Virus record (IMG/VR): IMGVR_UViG_3300045993_000305
Span: 1-55,052 of that record
DNA length: 55,052 nt
Source: a virus
Direction: 5' to 3' (one strand)
The notes beneath the pieces are model-generated. The model ran no database searches and was not told the origin of the DNA. It saw only the letters and a list, made by a program, of their open reading frames with translations. Positions 25,927-34,674 of this stretch are shown piece after piece. Each line of letters starts with the position of its first letter. Position 1 is the first letter of the stretch. The position numbers were made by a program, and so were the translations under genes.

Positions 25927-28034
25927 CGCTTGATCCCGTAGAGCGAGAACTGCAACAGGCCAGCGGAAATCGTGAACGGTTGCGCGGTGTTGGTGTCGTG
26001 GTACAGCGTGATCGCGGCGTTGCGCCCGATGCCATCGATGTTCACCTCCGGCGCAGTGAGAACACCGCTGTCCCAGAAGAATTGCTCCCACTGCGAGATG
26101 TCCCACTGGCCGCCGGTGGCTCCGGTGGGGGCGACGAAGTTCCCGGTCTGCGCTCCGGTGCCGTAATCGAAGTCCAAGTGGACGCGCAGGTCAAGCGTGG
26201 CCGGGGTTTCCATCTCCAGCGTCAGCTTGTGGAACCGCTTCTCGCGATCCGGGTGCCCGTAGTAGCAGAACGGCAGCTGCGCGATCGATTGGATGCTGTC
26301 TCCCGCGAAAGACGACCCGTAATCGCACACCATGACGTGTCCGGTCGAGGTTCCCATGAACACTCCGGCCTTTCCGTCCACGACTCCGGTGCAGGCGCAC
26401 GTCATCTGGTCGGCGTACACGCACTTCGACCAACCCATCAGCTTGTTAGCATAGAATGTAGCAATAAGGAACGTTTTGTCATCAAAGAATAGACGGTACT
26501 GGCTTTTGCTGGGCACCGAGAACCCGAAAATAGCTCTCGGAGCCATGACGTCGAGCGTCTTCCGCACGTTGCGCGAGATCTGCTGCGTCGTGTAGTCCTG
26601 AAAGGTAGGCGGAGCAGGCGTCAGCCAGCTCACGCCAGAGGTATCGAGGAACAGCGTCTGTCCGCCCACCGCGGCGAGCGTTCCGGCGACGCCGATCATC
26701 TCGTCGGCGATGACGCGCACGTTCCAGTCCTGATCACTGGTGCCGGTGATCATGTGGACGCTCTTTTCTGCGGCTACGGCGAGCGTGTTGTTGCCGTTCG
26801 ACTTCATTCCGATCGGCTGATCCCCGATGGCCAGCTCGCTCGCGCCGAATCGCACGCTCCACACCATTGGTTGTCCGGTCGAGCTGTTCTGGATCGATCC
26901 GCCGTCGTACGCGAGGAACAGGTGGTTGCGATGCGCCTCGATGTACTTCGGGTGCGTCGTCATCGTGTTGCTGAAGTACATCAGGTAGGTTCCGTCGAAG
27001 CAATACGGGTCGTTGTAGCCGTCTACACCATAGATGGCTTTGCGGTTCTGGTTGCCGTAGAAGTTCGTCTCGATCGTGCCGTGCCGCGCGAGCTCCAGTC
27101 CGCTCGAAATCGTCGGCGTTGTCATGGCTCCGTTGACCAACGCTCGTTTTGCGGGCCCGATGCGGATCTCCTCGTTGTCAACGAAGACCCCCACCACGTC
27201 GGTCAGGAACAGGCGACCCTGTGCGTAGGACGGGCCGGCGAAGTTACCGAACTCGATGTTGATCTCGTACACCGTAGCGGTCGCAGAGCTGACGCTGCCG
27301 ACGATCGAGTCGCCGCGGAGCAGCTCCGCGGTCCCGTTGTCGAACGGAAGGTACGGCATCGCCGTGATCGCCGCGAAGGTGGATGAGTTGACCAGCACCT
27401 GCTTCGTGACGTCAGCCGGATTCGAGATCCAGCCGTACAGCACGTCCTCGAACGTGAAGATTCCAAGCAGCGGACGCTCCACCGCCGACCCGATCAGTGG
27501 GCCAGAGAAGCTGCGGTAGTAGCTCTTCGCCGCCTCTTTCCACTCCAAGTGCTTGCTGTCCGACAGCTCTGCGGCTTGCAGCGCCCCGTTGTATGTGGAT
27601 CCGATGGTGTAAGTGGTGCCGTTGATGTACACGCTGTCGCCGTCGACCGGCTGGTAGAGCGATGGATCCGCCACCATTGGAGCAAACGCCAGAATCAGCC
27701 ATCCGGCGGCCGTTCCAGACCCCCAGTCTCCGCTCGTCACCTCATACGCAACCAACGGTACGGTCGACCACAGGAAGCTGGGCGTGACAGAGACAGTGCT
27801 GTCGAGATACGGCTCGCGCGTGCCGTCGGTGAAGGCCAGCTTGACGTATGTCTCCTCCTCAGCAACGGGCCACGATCCGGGCCAGTCTTCGTACCCGCCG
27901 ATGCGCTTGTATCCGCCGCCGGGCAGGCACTCGTAGTTCTGAAGGAACGCCGCGCTGCCGGGCTTTTGCGTGAACTGCGGGTCTTCTTCGTTGAGCCCGC
28001 CCTGTAGCCGGAATTGTGAGGAGAGCCAACCCAT
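25923..28034 (-). CDS. Tail nozzle-like protein (gp12-type), 703 aa
   Basis: ATG at 28034 overlaps the adaptor stop (TAATG). The start MGWLSSQFRLQGGLNEED...QNYECLPGGGYKRIGGYEDW matches the opening of podovirus tail-tube/nozzle proteins: an N-terminal glycine-rich turn, then an aromatic RxGGYE motif. The body is beta-rich throughout, consistent with a beta-propeller-like ring (repeated GxxxxLFLDT, FLATFYANKLMGW, VCDYGSSF strands). Its place immediately after the adaptor gene fits the adaptor-nozzle order of short-tailed phages. It would form the distal tail channel through which DNA leaves. Confidence 0.75.
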   Translation of the reverse strand: MGWLSSQFRLQGGLNEEDPQFTQKPGSAAFLQNYECLPGGGYKRIGGYEDWPGSWPVAEEETYVKLAFTDGTREPYLDSTVSVTPSFLWSTVPLVAYEVTSGDWGSGTAAGWLILAFAPMVADPSLYQPVDGDSVYINGTTYTIGSTYNGALQAAELSDSKHLEWKEAAKSYYRSFSGPLIGSAVERPLLGIFTFEDVLYGWISNPADVTKQVLVNSSTFAAITAMPYLPFDNGTAELLRGDSIVGSVSSATATVYEINIEFGNFAGPSYAQGRLFLTDVVGVFVDNEEIRIGPAKRALVNGAMTTPTISSGLELARHGTIETNFYGNQNRKAIYGVDGYNDPYCFDGTYLMYFSNTMTTHPKYIEAHRNHLFLAYDGGSIQNSSTGQPMVWSVRFGASELAIGDQPIGMKSNGNNTLAVAAEKSVHMITGTSDQDWNVRVIADEMIGVAGTLAAVGGQTLFLDTSGVSWLTPAPPTFQDYTTQQISRNVRKTLDVMAPRAIFGFSVPSKSQYRLFFDDKTFLIATFYANKLMGWSKCVYADQMTCACTGVVDGKAGVFMGTSTGHVMVCDYGSSFAGDSIQSIAQLPFCYYGHPDREKRFHKLTLEMETPATLDLRVHLDFDYGTGAQTGNFVAPTGATGGQWDISQWEQFFWDSGVLTAPEVNIDGIGRNAAITLYHDTNTAQPFTISAGLLQFSLYGIKR

Positions 28035-28738
28035 TATTTGAACCCGATCGAGGTGTCTCTCGTGCCGCGGGCGATCGGGTGGGCGGCGACTGATGCCGGC
28101 ATTTCGCCCTGATCGACGGTCAGCTGCAAGGAGATCGGAACGTACATCGATTTCGCGTACCCGTACAGCTCGGTCGCGCCCTCGTTCCCGGCGAACATCA
28201 TCACCGACTTCCACACGATCGCGTCATGCAGGTGCTCGGGAGACGCGGGGACGTCGTTGTTCTGCGACAGCCTCTCCGGCGTCATCCAGTAGTCAAAGGT
28301 GACGGTGTAGATGGCGTCTGGCGTGGAGTTGAACGCCAGCACGCGCCCGGGCGCCTCAGTGATGACGGTGGGGCGGCCGGGTGGGTAGGTGCGGTAGCTC
28401 TTGCGGAAGTAGTCGTACGCCCTCCACCGCAGCTCCTGCTCGTCTTCTGTCGATGTGAGGTACAGATAGGTGTTCTCGCGATCGAACTTGTCGCACGTCG
28501 TGAGCGAAAGGTCTGCCGCCACGTCGTACTCGCGCACACCCACCACCGTTTGGAACGTGAACTGGTTGCGGAGGAACTTCCAGTACGGGCGAGACGCCTG
28601 AATGTCGATCCACGCTCGCGCGGTGCGGTCGACGATTTTCTTGAGCACGCCCACTTGGTTGAGCACAGAGGTAGGGCCGTCGCCGGCGACGCCGCACTCT
28701 TGGCGCACGGTCTGGCAAAGCTGTAGGAAGGTGGGCAT
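28034..28738 (-). CDS. Head-tail adaptor protein (SU10/gp11-like)
   Basis: The 234-residue protein starts MPTFLQLCQTVRQECGVAGDGPTSVLNQ and continues into ARAWIDIQASRPYWKFLRNQFTF. That opening is characteristic of the podovirus adaptor family that docks under the portal. The helical N-terminal bundle is followed by a beta sandwich (TVVGVREYDVAADL...YLYLTSTEDEQ, DAIYTVTFDYWM) and a closing helix (HDAIVWKSVMMFAGNEGA). It forms a dodecameric ring linking portal to nozzle. The next gene overlaps by one base and encodes the nozzle-like protein, consistent with this job. Confidence 0.82.
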   Translation of the reverse strand: MPTFLQLCQTVRQECGVAGDGPTSVLNQVGVLKKIVDRTARAWIDIQASRPYWKFLRNQFTFQTVVGVREYDVAADLSLTTCDKFDRENTYLYLTSTEDEQELRWRAYDYFRKSYRTYPPGRPTVITEAPGRVLAFNSTPDAIYTVTFDYWMTPERLSQNNDVPASPEHLHDAIVWKSVMMFAGNEGATELYGYAKSMYVPISLQLTVDQGEMPASVAAHPIARGTRDTSIGFK

Positions 28739-28750
28739 CTGGTCCTCGTT

Positions 28751-31090
28751 TTAGGTGAGCATCGCGTAGCGCCACGTCGCGCCGACCAAGAAATAGATTC
28801 TGTTGTTCGTCGTGTCGACCACCATCGCTGAGGCGTTGGTGTACGGCGCGGTTGGGGCGCCGGTTGGCACGCCAGCGCACGACGGGATCCACGGGAATCC
28901 AGCGGTCGCATTGGTCGCGAGAGCGGCGGACCCGATGATGACGTTCTTGTTCACGCCGAACTTCATCACGTCGCCCACCCCTCCGCCATAGAAGTTCAGG
29001 GCGGCAAAAGAGTTGCCGGGGGTGCCGGTATCGTAGACGTGACCAAACAGCATCCCCTCATTGGTCGCCTGCTTGCCGAACAAGTTCTGCGAGTAGGTCT
29101 TGTTGCCGTAGATGGGCGTGCCCTGAAACTGCGCGATCATCGTCGCCGTTCCCTCAATCACATGGAACGGAGCGAGGGGCGTGCCTCCGACCCCGACGTA
29201 GCCGCTGCCCAAGCAGTCAAAGATCTTGGTGGTGCCGTCTTGCTTCCACACGCGCAGGGCGTAGTCGCTGCTGTTGGTCCCGGCAGCGATTTGCATCCCA
29301 TACGCCTGCCCAGCAGTAGTGACAGTCGTCGCCAGATTGGCGATGAGCGATCCGGCGGTGTTCTGAGTCATCTCACAACCAGTAGCGCCGCTCAGGTTGA
29401 ACTGGATGCGCCCACCAGCAGTGTAGAGAGCGTGCGCGCTTGACTCTCCACCGATGTGCAGCTTTCCGACAACGGTCGTTCCCCACCGCGTGTTGTACGA
29501 GATCACGTTGTCCATCGTCGTGGTGGCGTTCCATGTTCCCGTGTACACGATGTCGGTGGTGCCGCAGTTGACGTAGACGTTCTTGAAGCTCAGCGGTCCA
29601 TCGAACGGAGTGCGGTCCACCGTGATCGAACTGTTGCCTGAGCCTGTGACGCTGACGCCGTTGAAGCTGATGTTCCTAACGTTCTCTCCAGCCGGCCATC
29701 CCTCGAACAGCTCGAACACTTTCTCCGTCGAGGTGACGTTGCGGATGGAGCCGGAGAACTCAATCTCCTCCACCGTGTGGCCGCGAGCGATGCCGGTGTC
29801 CAGCGTGCCGTAGGGATACTGCCGGTACGCCTGACACACAACGCTGACGTTGCTGCCACCAGCCGCGTCGATGTCGAACTTGAACTTGACGTTGCTGATT
29901 GACGCCGCGCCGCCATCATCGCTGCGCGGCAGGATGTTGCACGCCATTGCCGTGCTGTTGCGCGTGCGGCCAGAGGCGCGGTATGTGATGTCGAGATTCC
30001 GGCATACCTTCACCTCTTGCACAGAGCTGTGGGACGCCGACACCAACACGTCGGCCATGTACGCGTCGCAGCTGTCGAGGACGAAGGTGCCGTTTTGGAC
30101 GCTCTCGATGAACAGACCCCGCGCTTGGTTTGACACCTTCGCTTGCACATAGACGTTCTTGCCGCCGCTGCTGAAGCTCGGCCCGTAGACCGTCCAGTTG
30201 CTGACGATGTTGGTGAAGCGGAAGTTTTCTGGCTGCTCGGCCTCGGTGTATGACGCTCCCAAGTAGGACGCCACTGACTCGTTGCCCCCGTACTGCGTCA
30301 TGTTGTCCACCACCACGTTCTTGCACGACGGGCCGAACACAAACGAGCGGAACCCAGTGGGATTGGAGTAGACGTTCGTCGGGTCGATCGCCATCCCAGT
30401 GACGCGGATGTTGCGGATGAACAGGTTCTGCGACGACGTGAAGTAGAAGACGTTGTGGTAGGCGGCTGGCCCGTAGGTGTATGTGTAATTGATCGTGATC
30501 AGGGCGCCGCTGCCATCGAAGTCCAGCCCGTTGACGTTGTTGAGCGTGAACATGCTGGCGCCGTTGAGCGCCGTCGGTGCAATCGCGTAGTTCGCGTCTC
30601 GCCGCAGGCGCACCACTCCGCCGCCGGCAGCCGCGACCGCGGTCATCATCTTGCCAAAGTTGACGGTGTCGTCCGTCGATCCGTTGCCGACGCACCCAAA
30701 GTCCTCGGGCGTGAAGACCGTCGTCAGGCGATTGGCGAGCGGACGCGAGATCCCGCCCACCCATGTGTTGTTGCCGCTGGACAGGGTGACCGCGCCGTCA
30801 ACGACTAGATCCCCGGCCATGTTGACCGTGCCAGTGAACTGCGGGCTCGCGAGAGGAGCGCCGCCAATGGCGGTCAGGACGGCGGCAGACGTGGCGGACC
30901 CAACGATAGCGCGCCCGGTAGCGGTGAATGTGGCGAGAGCCGCTGATGCGGGCCCGGTGTAGTAGGGGAGACGATCGGACGCTGGCGTGACGCTGGCGAG
31001 CGCCACCACAGCGGGATCAGTAACGATGCCGTCGGCTGCGTTCAACCACGACGCTGTGACGATGGTGGAATAGTCGGTGAACGATGTCAT
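28751..31090 (-). CDS. Tail spike with right-handed beta-helix fold, 779 aa
   Basis: After a short N-terminal segment (MTSFTDYSTIVTASWLNAADG) and a neck, residues about 130-146 contain TPEDFGCVGNGSTDDTV. This is the signature that opens the pectate-lyase-3 type beta helix in phage spikes. The following 330 residues alternate short strands and turns (VRVTGMAIDP, VVDNMTQYGG, VRNISFNGVSV) as expected for helix coils. The C-terminal domain (from about 560) is a separate beta-rich tip ending MVVDTTNNRIYFLVGATWRY. Such spikes bind and often cleave capsule or O-antigen polysaccharide. Depolymerase residues cannot be assigned by eye. Confidence 0.83.
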   Translation of the reverse strand: MTSFTDYSTIVTASWLNAADGIVTDPAVVALASVTPASDRLPYYTGPASAALATFTATGRAIVGSATSAAVLTAIGGAPLASPQFTGTVNMAGDLVVDGAVTLSSGNNTWVGGISRPLANRLTTVFTPEDFGCVGNGSTDDTVNFGKMMTAVAAAGGGVVRLRRDANYAIAPTALNGASMFTLNNVNGLDFDGSGALITINYTYTYGPAAYHNVFYFTSSQNLFIRNIRVTGMAIDPTNVYSNPTGFRSFVFGPSCKNVVVDNMTQYGGNESVASYLGASYTEAEQPENFRFTNIVSNWTVYGPSFSSGGKNVYVQAKVSNQARGLFIESVQNGTFVLDSCDAYMADVLVSASHSSVQEVKVCRNLDITYRASGRTRNSTAMACNILPRSDDGGAASISNVKFKFDIDAAGGSNVSVVCQAYRQYPYGTLDTGIARGHTVEEIEFSGSIRNVTSTEKVFELFEGWPAGENVRNISFNGVSVTGSGNSSITVDRTPFDGPLSFKNVYVNCGTTDIVYTGTWNATTTMDNVISYNTRWGTTVVGKLHIGGESSAHALYTAGGRIQFNLSGATGCEMTQNTAGSLIANLATTVTTAGQAYGMQIAAGTNSSDYALRVWKQDGTTKIFDCLGSGYVGVGGTPLAPFHVIEGTATMIAQFQGTPIYGNKTYSQNLFGKQATNEGMLFGHVYDTGTPGNSFAALNFYGGGVGDVMKFGVNKNVIIGSAALATNATAGFPWIPSCAGVPTGAPTAPYTNASAMVVDTTNNRIYFLVGATWRYAMLT

Positions 31091-31099
31091 GCAATCATC

Positions 31100-31327
31100 C
31101 TATGGTCGGGTGCCGCGATCAACGCCGGCCACCATACACCCGGCGACGCCGAGCCCCGCGACCGCTTGGACAGAGTAGAGCGTGCATCCAAGCTGAGGCG
31201 GGTGGGCGCGGTAGTACGGGTCCAGCAGATACTCTGAGGTGCGGTGCCCTGAAGAGCGAGCGCGCTCAGAAGCGCCCGTCCCGGCGGAGCGCAGGTGCTC
31301 TGGCGTGCCGGTGCGGGCGAGGCGCAT
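31100..31327 (-). CDS. Small protein with C-terminal hydrophobic segment, 75 aa
   Basis: ATG at 31327, three bases after the upstream stop. The first half is basic (MRLARTGTPEHLRSAGTGAS). The second half, after YLLDPYYRAHPPQL, is hydrophobic (GCTLYSVQAVAGLGVAGCMVAGV), possibly one membrane segment. Position between capsid-region genes and the spike is consistent with a small structural or membrane peptide. No family is known. Confidence 0.5.
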   Translation of the reverse strand: MRLARTGTPEHLRSAGTGASERARSSGHRTSEYLLDPYYRAHPPQLGCTLYSVQAVAGLGVAGCMVAGVDRGTRP

Positions 31328-31330
31328 GGG

Positions 31331-31735
31331 CTACAGCGAGACGCCCGGGGCCGGGTCGATCGGCATGTAGTTGAAGGGCTCGCTCGGGACGTCCATCGAG
31401 ACGACGATGTTCTTGCCCTGCTCGTCCTTCTTCCGCATGAAGCGGCGCTCGATGTTGTTCTTCATGTGCGTCACGACGTACCACGGCAGCTCCACTTCGA
31501 CGCCGCGGGGAATCCAGTAGATCTCCTCGTTCACCACGACGGACAGCGGGTTGGGTGCCTTCTCGCGCGGCTGAAGCGTGAACTTGGCGCGCAACACGTT
31601 GCCGTGAACGTCGGTCTTGCCCAGCCGGTAGTCGGTGTGGTCGACGTGATCGGCCTCGATCTCGTCCATGATGCCCTTCGCGACCTGCGCGAGAGCCTGC
31701 GTCGCTGCTTCCTTGCTCTTTGCTTTCGTTACCAT
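31331..31735 (-). CDS. Capsid-region protein, 134 aa
   Basis: The product begins MVTKAKSKEAATQALAQVAKG. A beta-rich core carries a conserved-looking stretch LSVVVNEEIYWIPRGVEVELPWYVVTHMKNN, followed by basic FMRKKDEQGKN. Proteins with this IPRGxxVxxPxYVV pattern are common one or two genes downstream of N4-gp56-type capsid genes and are thought to be virion proteins, though their role is not established. It is separated from the upstream gene by a hairpin-bearing 100-base gap. Confidence 0.65.
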   Translation of the reverse strand: MVTKAKSKEAATQALAQVAKGIMDEIEADHVDHTDYRLGKTDVHGNVLRAKFTLQPREKAPNPLSVVVNEEIYWIPRGVEVELPWYVVTHMKNNIERRFMRKKDEQGKNIVVSMDVPSEPFNYMPIDPAPGVSL

Positions 31736-31762
31736 GTTGTCTCCGCTCCTGTGGTTGGAAGA

Positions 31763-31789
31763 GCCCCGGGGGCGCGTGGCTCCCGGGGC
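31763..31789 (-). terminator. GC-rich hairpin between capsid-region genes
   Basis: Inverted repeat GCCCCGGG (31763-31770) with CCCGGGGC (31782-31789) forms an eight-base-pair stem with an 11-base loop, downstream of the 188-residue gene on the minus strand. The following minus-strand bases are only weakly T-rich (TCTTCC), so it is either a leaky terminator or an mRNA-stabilising hairpin that sets transcript levels in the capsid region. Confidence 0.5.
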
Positions 31790-31837
31790 GTGTTACTAGG
31801 CCGATCTGCGCCGGCTTATTGAGATCTCGACTACGGG

Positions 31838-32404
31838 TTACGCGCCGCCGGCGACGAACGTGTACTTCGTCACGTCAGCGGTCAGGATGCCGACAGGCGC
31901 CGCGCTGGAAACTACGCCGACCGCGTCCCAGTTTGTCGTGCCGGGCACCCAGACAGCGTTCGTTCCGTTCACCACCTTGAACACGGCCACCGGAGCGTAG
32001 GTGTCCGGTACCGCGATGTCGGGGATCGATCCGTCGCCCTTCGGACCACGCGGGAAACCGTAGCCCAGCACCTGATTTGCATAGGTGCCCTGAATGACGT
32101 ACGAAGTGCCGGCCGCGTTGACCACCCAGAGGTAGTACACGGTCGTGCTCTTCGGTTGATCGTAGTACACGTCGCTGCCCGTGACTGGGTTCTGAAGCGC
32201 CGGCAGCGTCGCCAGCACCTTGTTGGTCACGTCGGCCGTTGTGAACGCTCCGCCGCCGGCCAAACCGACGATGATCGCATCCGGCTCGGTGACGCTGTCG
32301 AACGTCGCCGTCGAGTTTTGCAGATTGACCAGCGAGCGCGAGAGGATCCGCGTGCCGATGAGTTCCCGCAGAGTGCGGTACTGAATGTCTTGAAGTCGTG
32401 CCAT
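31838..32404 (-). CDS. Head-associated structural protein, 188 aa
   Basis: The start chosen is ATG at 32404 (MARLQDIQYRTLRELIGTRI), with TGGAG seven bases upstream; an upstream in-frame start at 32428 lacks one. The middle is a beta-rich Thr/Val/Ala region (NKVLATLPALQNPVTGSDVYYDQ), then GYGFPRGPKGDGSIPDI, and a closing strand KYTFVAGG. It directly follows the major capsid gene, where decoration or minor capsid proteins usually lie. Role inferred from position. Confidence 0.65.
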   Translation of the reverse strand: MARLQDIQYRTLRELIGTRILSRSLVNLQNSTATFDSVTEPDAIIVGLAGGGAFTTADVTNKVLATLPALQNPVTGSDVYYDQPKSTTVYYLWVVNAAGTSYVIQGTYANQVLGYGFPRGPKGDGSIPDIAVPDTYAPVAVFKVVNGTNAVWVPGTTNWDAVGVVSSAAPVGILTADVTKYTFVAGGA

Positions 32405-32455
32405 CTGATTCTCCAGTTTAGAGCCCAAGGGGCTATGGTTACACGTCAGGGGATT

Positions 32456-32482
32456 CCCCGGCCAGCGGAGTGCCAGCCGGGG
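32456..32482 (-). promoter_or_regulatory. Stable hairpin just after the major capsid gene
   Basis: CCCCGGC (32456-32462) pairs with GCCGGGG (32476-32482) around a 13-base loop, nine bases past the capsid stop. There is no T-run, so it probably protects the 3' end of the abundant capsid mRNA or partly ends transcription, rather than acting as a full terminator. Confidence 0.5.
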
Positions 32483-32490
32483 TCAGACGA

Positions 32491-33480
32491 TTACAGCGAG
32501 GTGACGCCGCACTCCAACCGATACATCCAGTTTTCGTTGAGACGCAGAGCGGTGAACCAATACTTCGCGCCCACCACGTCACGCTGGTTCAGCGGGTCAG
32601 ACTTGTCGCCGCCAGTGTGAACAAACATCTCGACCGACTTCGCGCCCTTGAGGGGAACCTGCGCGAACGCGCCGCGAGCGATGAAGATGTACGGGTAGAC
32701 GTCGACCTTGTCGGCCGTGACGAACTTCATCCCGTTCTCGGTCGAGCTGCCGGCAGCGATGAACGGCTCGGCGTTGACCGTCAGGATGAAGCGGATGTTC
32801 TCGAACGAACCGAGCTCGTACACCGAGATCGGCTTGCGGCTGCCGTACTTGGCGACCGGGACGAACCCGGAGAGAGCGCGGATGTCGTGCTCGCAGTCGG
32901 TGTGCGCGAAGCAGACGTAGCCGGCCTCGATTGCACGCGTGTCGTAATTCACAGACGGAGACATCACCTCGGTGATGAATTTTGCGCGCTGCGAGTTGAG
33001 CACACGAGTCGCGGCGTGGATCTTCAGCGAAGACAGCGCCGTGTTGACGTCCGAGCGCGCAACGCCGTTGGCGTAGCCCACTTGCGAGCCCGCCTTCAGC
33101 ACGCCGTAGATGACGCCTTCGATCGTCTCGATCGCTTGCTCACCGAGGTTCTTGCTCGCCTCGGCCAGCACGGGATCTTCCGACAGCTCGCGGACGCGAT
33201 CGGTCGTCTCGACCACGTCGCCCCATTCCTGCATCGTCGCGGTGACGTCCTCGAACTGCATCTGACGCGCGGTGGGCGTGACGCCTTCCGCAAGTTCAGT
33301 CGTCAGCTTCGGGAACGGAACCGAACGCCGGAACGAGATGACCTCGGCCTTGTTCTTCGGCATGGGCTTGACCTCGCCGAACTTGGCGAAGACTTCTTGG
33401 GGAGCAGCGTGCTCCAGAAAAACGGTGGCGGCGTAGACGTTGGTGCGTTGTGCCGCGGTGGCGTAGGTGTTCAAAGGCAT
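32491..33480 (-). CDS. Major capsid protein, N4-gp56 family
   Basis: The 329-residue protein matches the N4-gp56 capsid family. The N-arm MPLNTYATAAQRTNVYAATVFLEHAAPQEVFAKFGE is followed by the KNKAEVISFRRSVPF strand, ELAEGVTPTARQ, and a spine helix. The family's central HTDCEHDIRALSGFVPVAKYG segment comes next, then PISVYELGSFENIRFI and a C-terminal YKW-type strand (VVGAKYWFTALRLNENW). It has the HK97 fold in characterised members and builds the icosahedral shell. The scaffold gene precedes it, as usual. A hairpin follows the stop. Confidence 0.93.
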   Translation of the reverse strand: MPLNTYATAAQRTNVYAATVFLEHAAPQEVFAKFGEVKPMPKNKAEVISFRRSVPFPKLTTELAEGVTPTARQMQFEDVTATMQEWGDVVETTDRVRELSEDPVLAEASKNLGEQAIETIEGVIYGVLKAGSQVGYANGVARSDVNTALSSLKIHAATRVLNSQRAKFITEVMSPSVNYDTRAIEAGYVCFAHTDCEHDIRALSGFVPVAKYGSRKPISVYELGSFENIRFILTVNAEPFIAAGSSTENGMKFVTADKVDVYPYIFIARGAFAQVPLKGAKSVEMFVHTGGDKSDPLNQRDVVGAKYWFTALRLNENWMYRLECGVTSL

Positions 33481-33489
33481 GGTAGTTCC

Positions 33490-34443
33490 TTATGCGTAGC
33501 GGCTCTTCAGTCGCTCGTTGGACTTTTTCGCGTAGAACGCGAAGAGTTGGTCCTCGTCGCTGAGATCCACTGATTGGTTGGGGGCGGTGGCCCGGTTCGT
33601 TGGTGTGCGCGCTCCTTCAGCTTGGGCGCCCCGTCGCGCGGCCAGCGTTGCAGCGGCAGCGACTTTTGTGGGATCCGGCGTTGGTGCGGTCGACCGAGCG
33701 CGGTGTGCCCCGTACAGATCGAAGAGCGCAATGGCGTCAGCGACATCGTCACTGGACGCGAGCTTCTCATACGTTGTAGAGGTGGCCTTCCACGCTTGAA
33801 ACTCACTGCTGCGTGCTACGTCCCGCCAACCTGCGTGGACGCTCTCGACTGCTTCCCAAGCGTCCTGCATGTAGCGGTTCTTCTTCTCGCTCTCGATGTA
33901 CTCCACCGCCTCCGCGATCTTGGGATCGTTGCCGGCCGCGCCTTTCGACGTGCGGGCCTCGATCGCCTTCGCGATGTCGGGGTAGTCCTGAGCGAACTGC
34001 ACCCACTCCGGTGGCTCCTCTTGTGTGGCTGCGGGAGCGGCTTCGGCTGCCGGAGTGCGTTTGCCTGCTGCTTCCTCGTACCGTCTCTGGTACGCGGACA
34101 TTCTGCCAGCCATGCTGCGGTTGTCCTGTTCGAGCTTCTTCGCTTTGGCCTCAGCGTCAGCGGCGGCTTTGAGGCGCTGTGCCAGCGCGTCGCGCTTATC
34201 CGCGGGGATGAGTCCAAGCAAGTCAGCGTCGGGGTCATCCGGCGGCGCTGCCGTCACGGGCGCTGGCGCAGGCGCCGCGTCCTCAATGGTGGGCGAGGGA
34301 TCCGGGTCTTCCGTCTCCAGCTTCGCCACTTGTTCGTTGAACGCAGCCTCGTACGCGGCGTCTTCCTGTTCGGGCGTCAGCTCCTCGGGAGCGATGATGG
34401 CGCCGGTTGCCGGGTCGGTGTTGTGTGTCACTGCGTCTGTCAT
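33490..34443 (-). CDS. Capsid scaffolding protein, 317 aa
   Basis: It is acidic, rich in Ala, Glu and Asp, and lies directly between portal-region genes and the capsid gene. The N-terminal third is disordered (EELTPEQEDAAYEAAF, then a PAPAPVTAAPPDDPD linker). A central helix/coiled coil follows (KRDALAQRLKAAADAEAKAKKLEQD). The C-terminus is basic (DQLFAFYAKKSNERLKSRYA), as expected for a scaffold tail that binds the inner capsid wall. Scaffolds diverge strongly, so the call rests on layout and position. Confidence 0.8.
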   Translation of the reverse strand: MTDAVTHNTDPATGAIIAPEELTPEQEDAAYEAAFNEQVAKLETEDPDPSPTIEDAAPAPAPVTAAPPDDPDADLLGLIPADKRDALAQRLKAAADAEAKAKKLEQDNRSMAGRMSAYQRRYEEAAGKRTPAAEAAPAATQEEPPEWVQFAQDYPDIAKAIEARTSKGAAGNDPKIAEAVEYIESEKKNRYMQDAWEAVESVHAGWRDVARSSEFQAWKATSTTYEKLASSDDVADAIALFDLYGAHRARSTAPTPDPTKVAAAATLAARRGAQAEGARTPTNRATAPNQSVDLSDEDQLFAFYAKKSNERLKSRYA

Positions 34444-34673
34444 ACGATCCCCCTAGGGTTCATCCCGCTATAGCGTAGCGGGGCAACGTGCGGCGGCCTA
34501 TCCGCCAGCAGATTCCGCAGCTCTTGGATGGCGCCCCGGGCGAGCTGCGTTTCGCGTTCGGTCATGTCCGGGCTCTCCAGTTGCTTCGTCTTGTACTCGA
34601 TGCGAGCGATGATGGCGCGCTTCAGCTTGGCTCCAGCGTCTGACGAAAGGTCCAGCTCTTCTGTCACGCTCAT
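34440..34673 (-). CDS. Small helical protein between portal and scaffold, 77 aa
   Basis: It overlaps the scaffold start by four bases and starts one base before the portal stop. The product is a helical, charged peptide (MSVTEELDLSSDAGAKLKRA, TERETQLARGAIQELRNLLAD) with a short C-terminal tail. Many short-tailed phages carry a small gene here. No function is established. Confidence 0.65.
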   Translation of the reverse strand: MSVTEELDLSSDAGAKLKRAIIARIEYKTKQLESPDMTERETQLARGAIQELRNLLADRPPHVAPLRYSGMNPRGIV

Positions 34674-34674
34674 G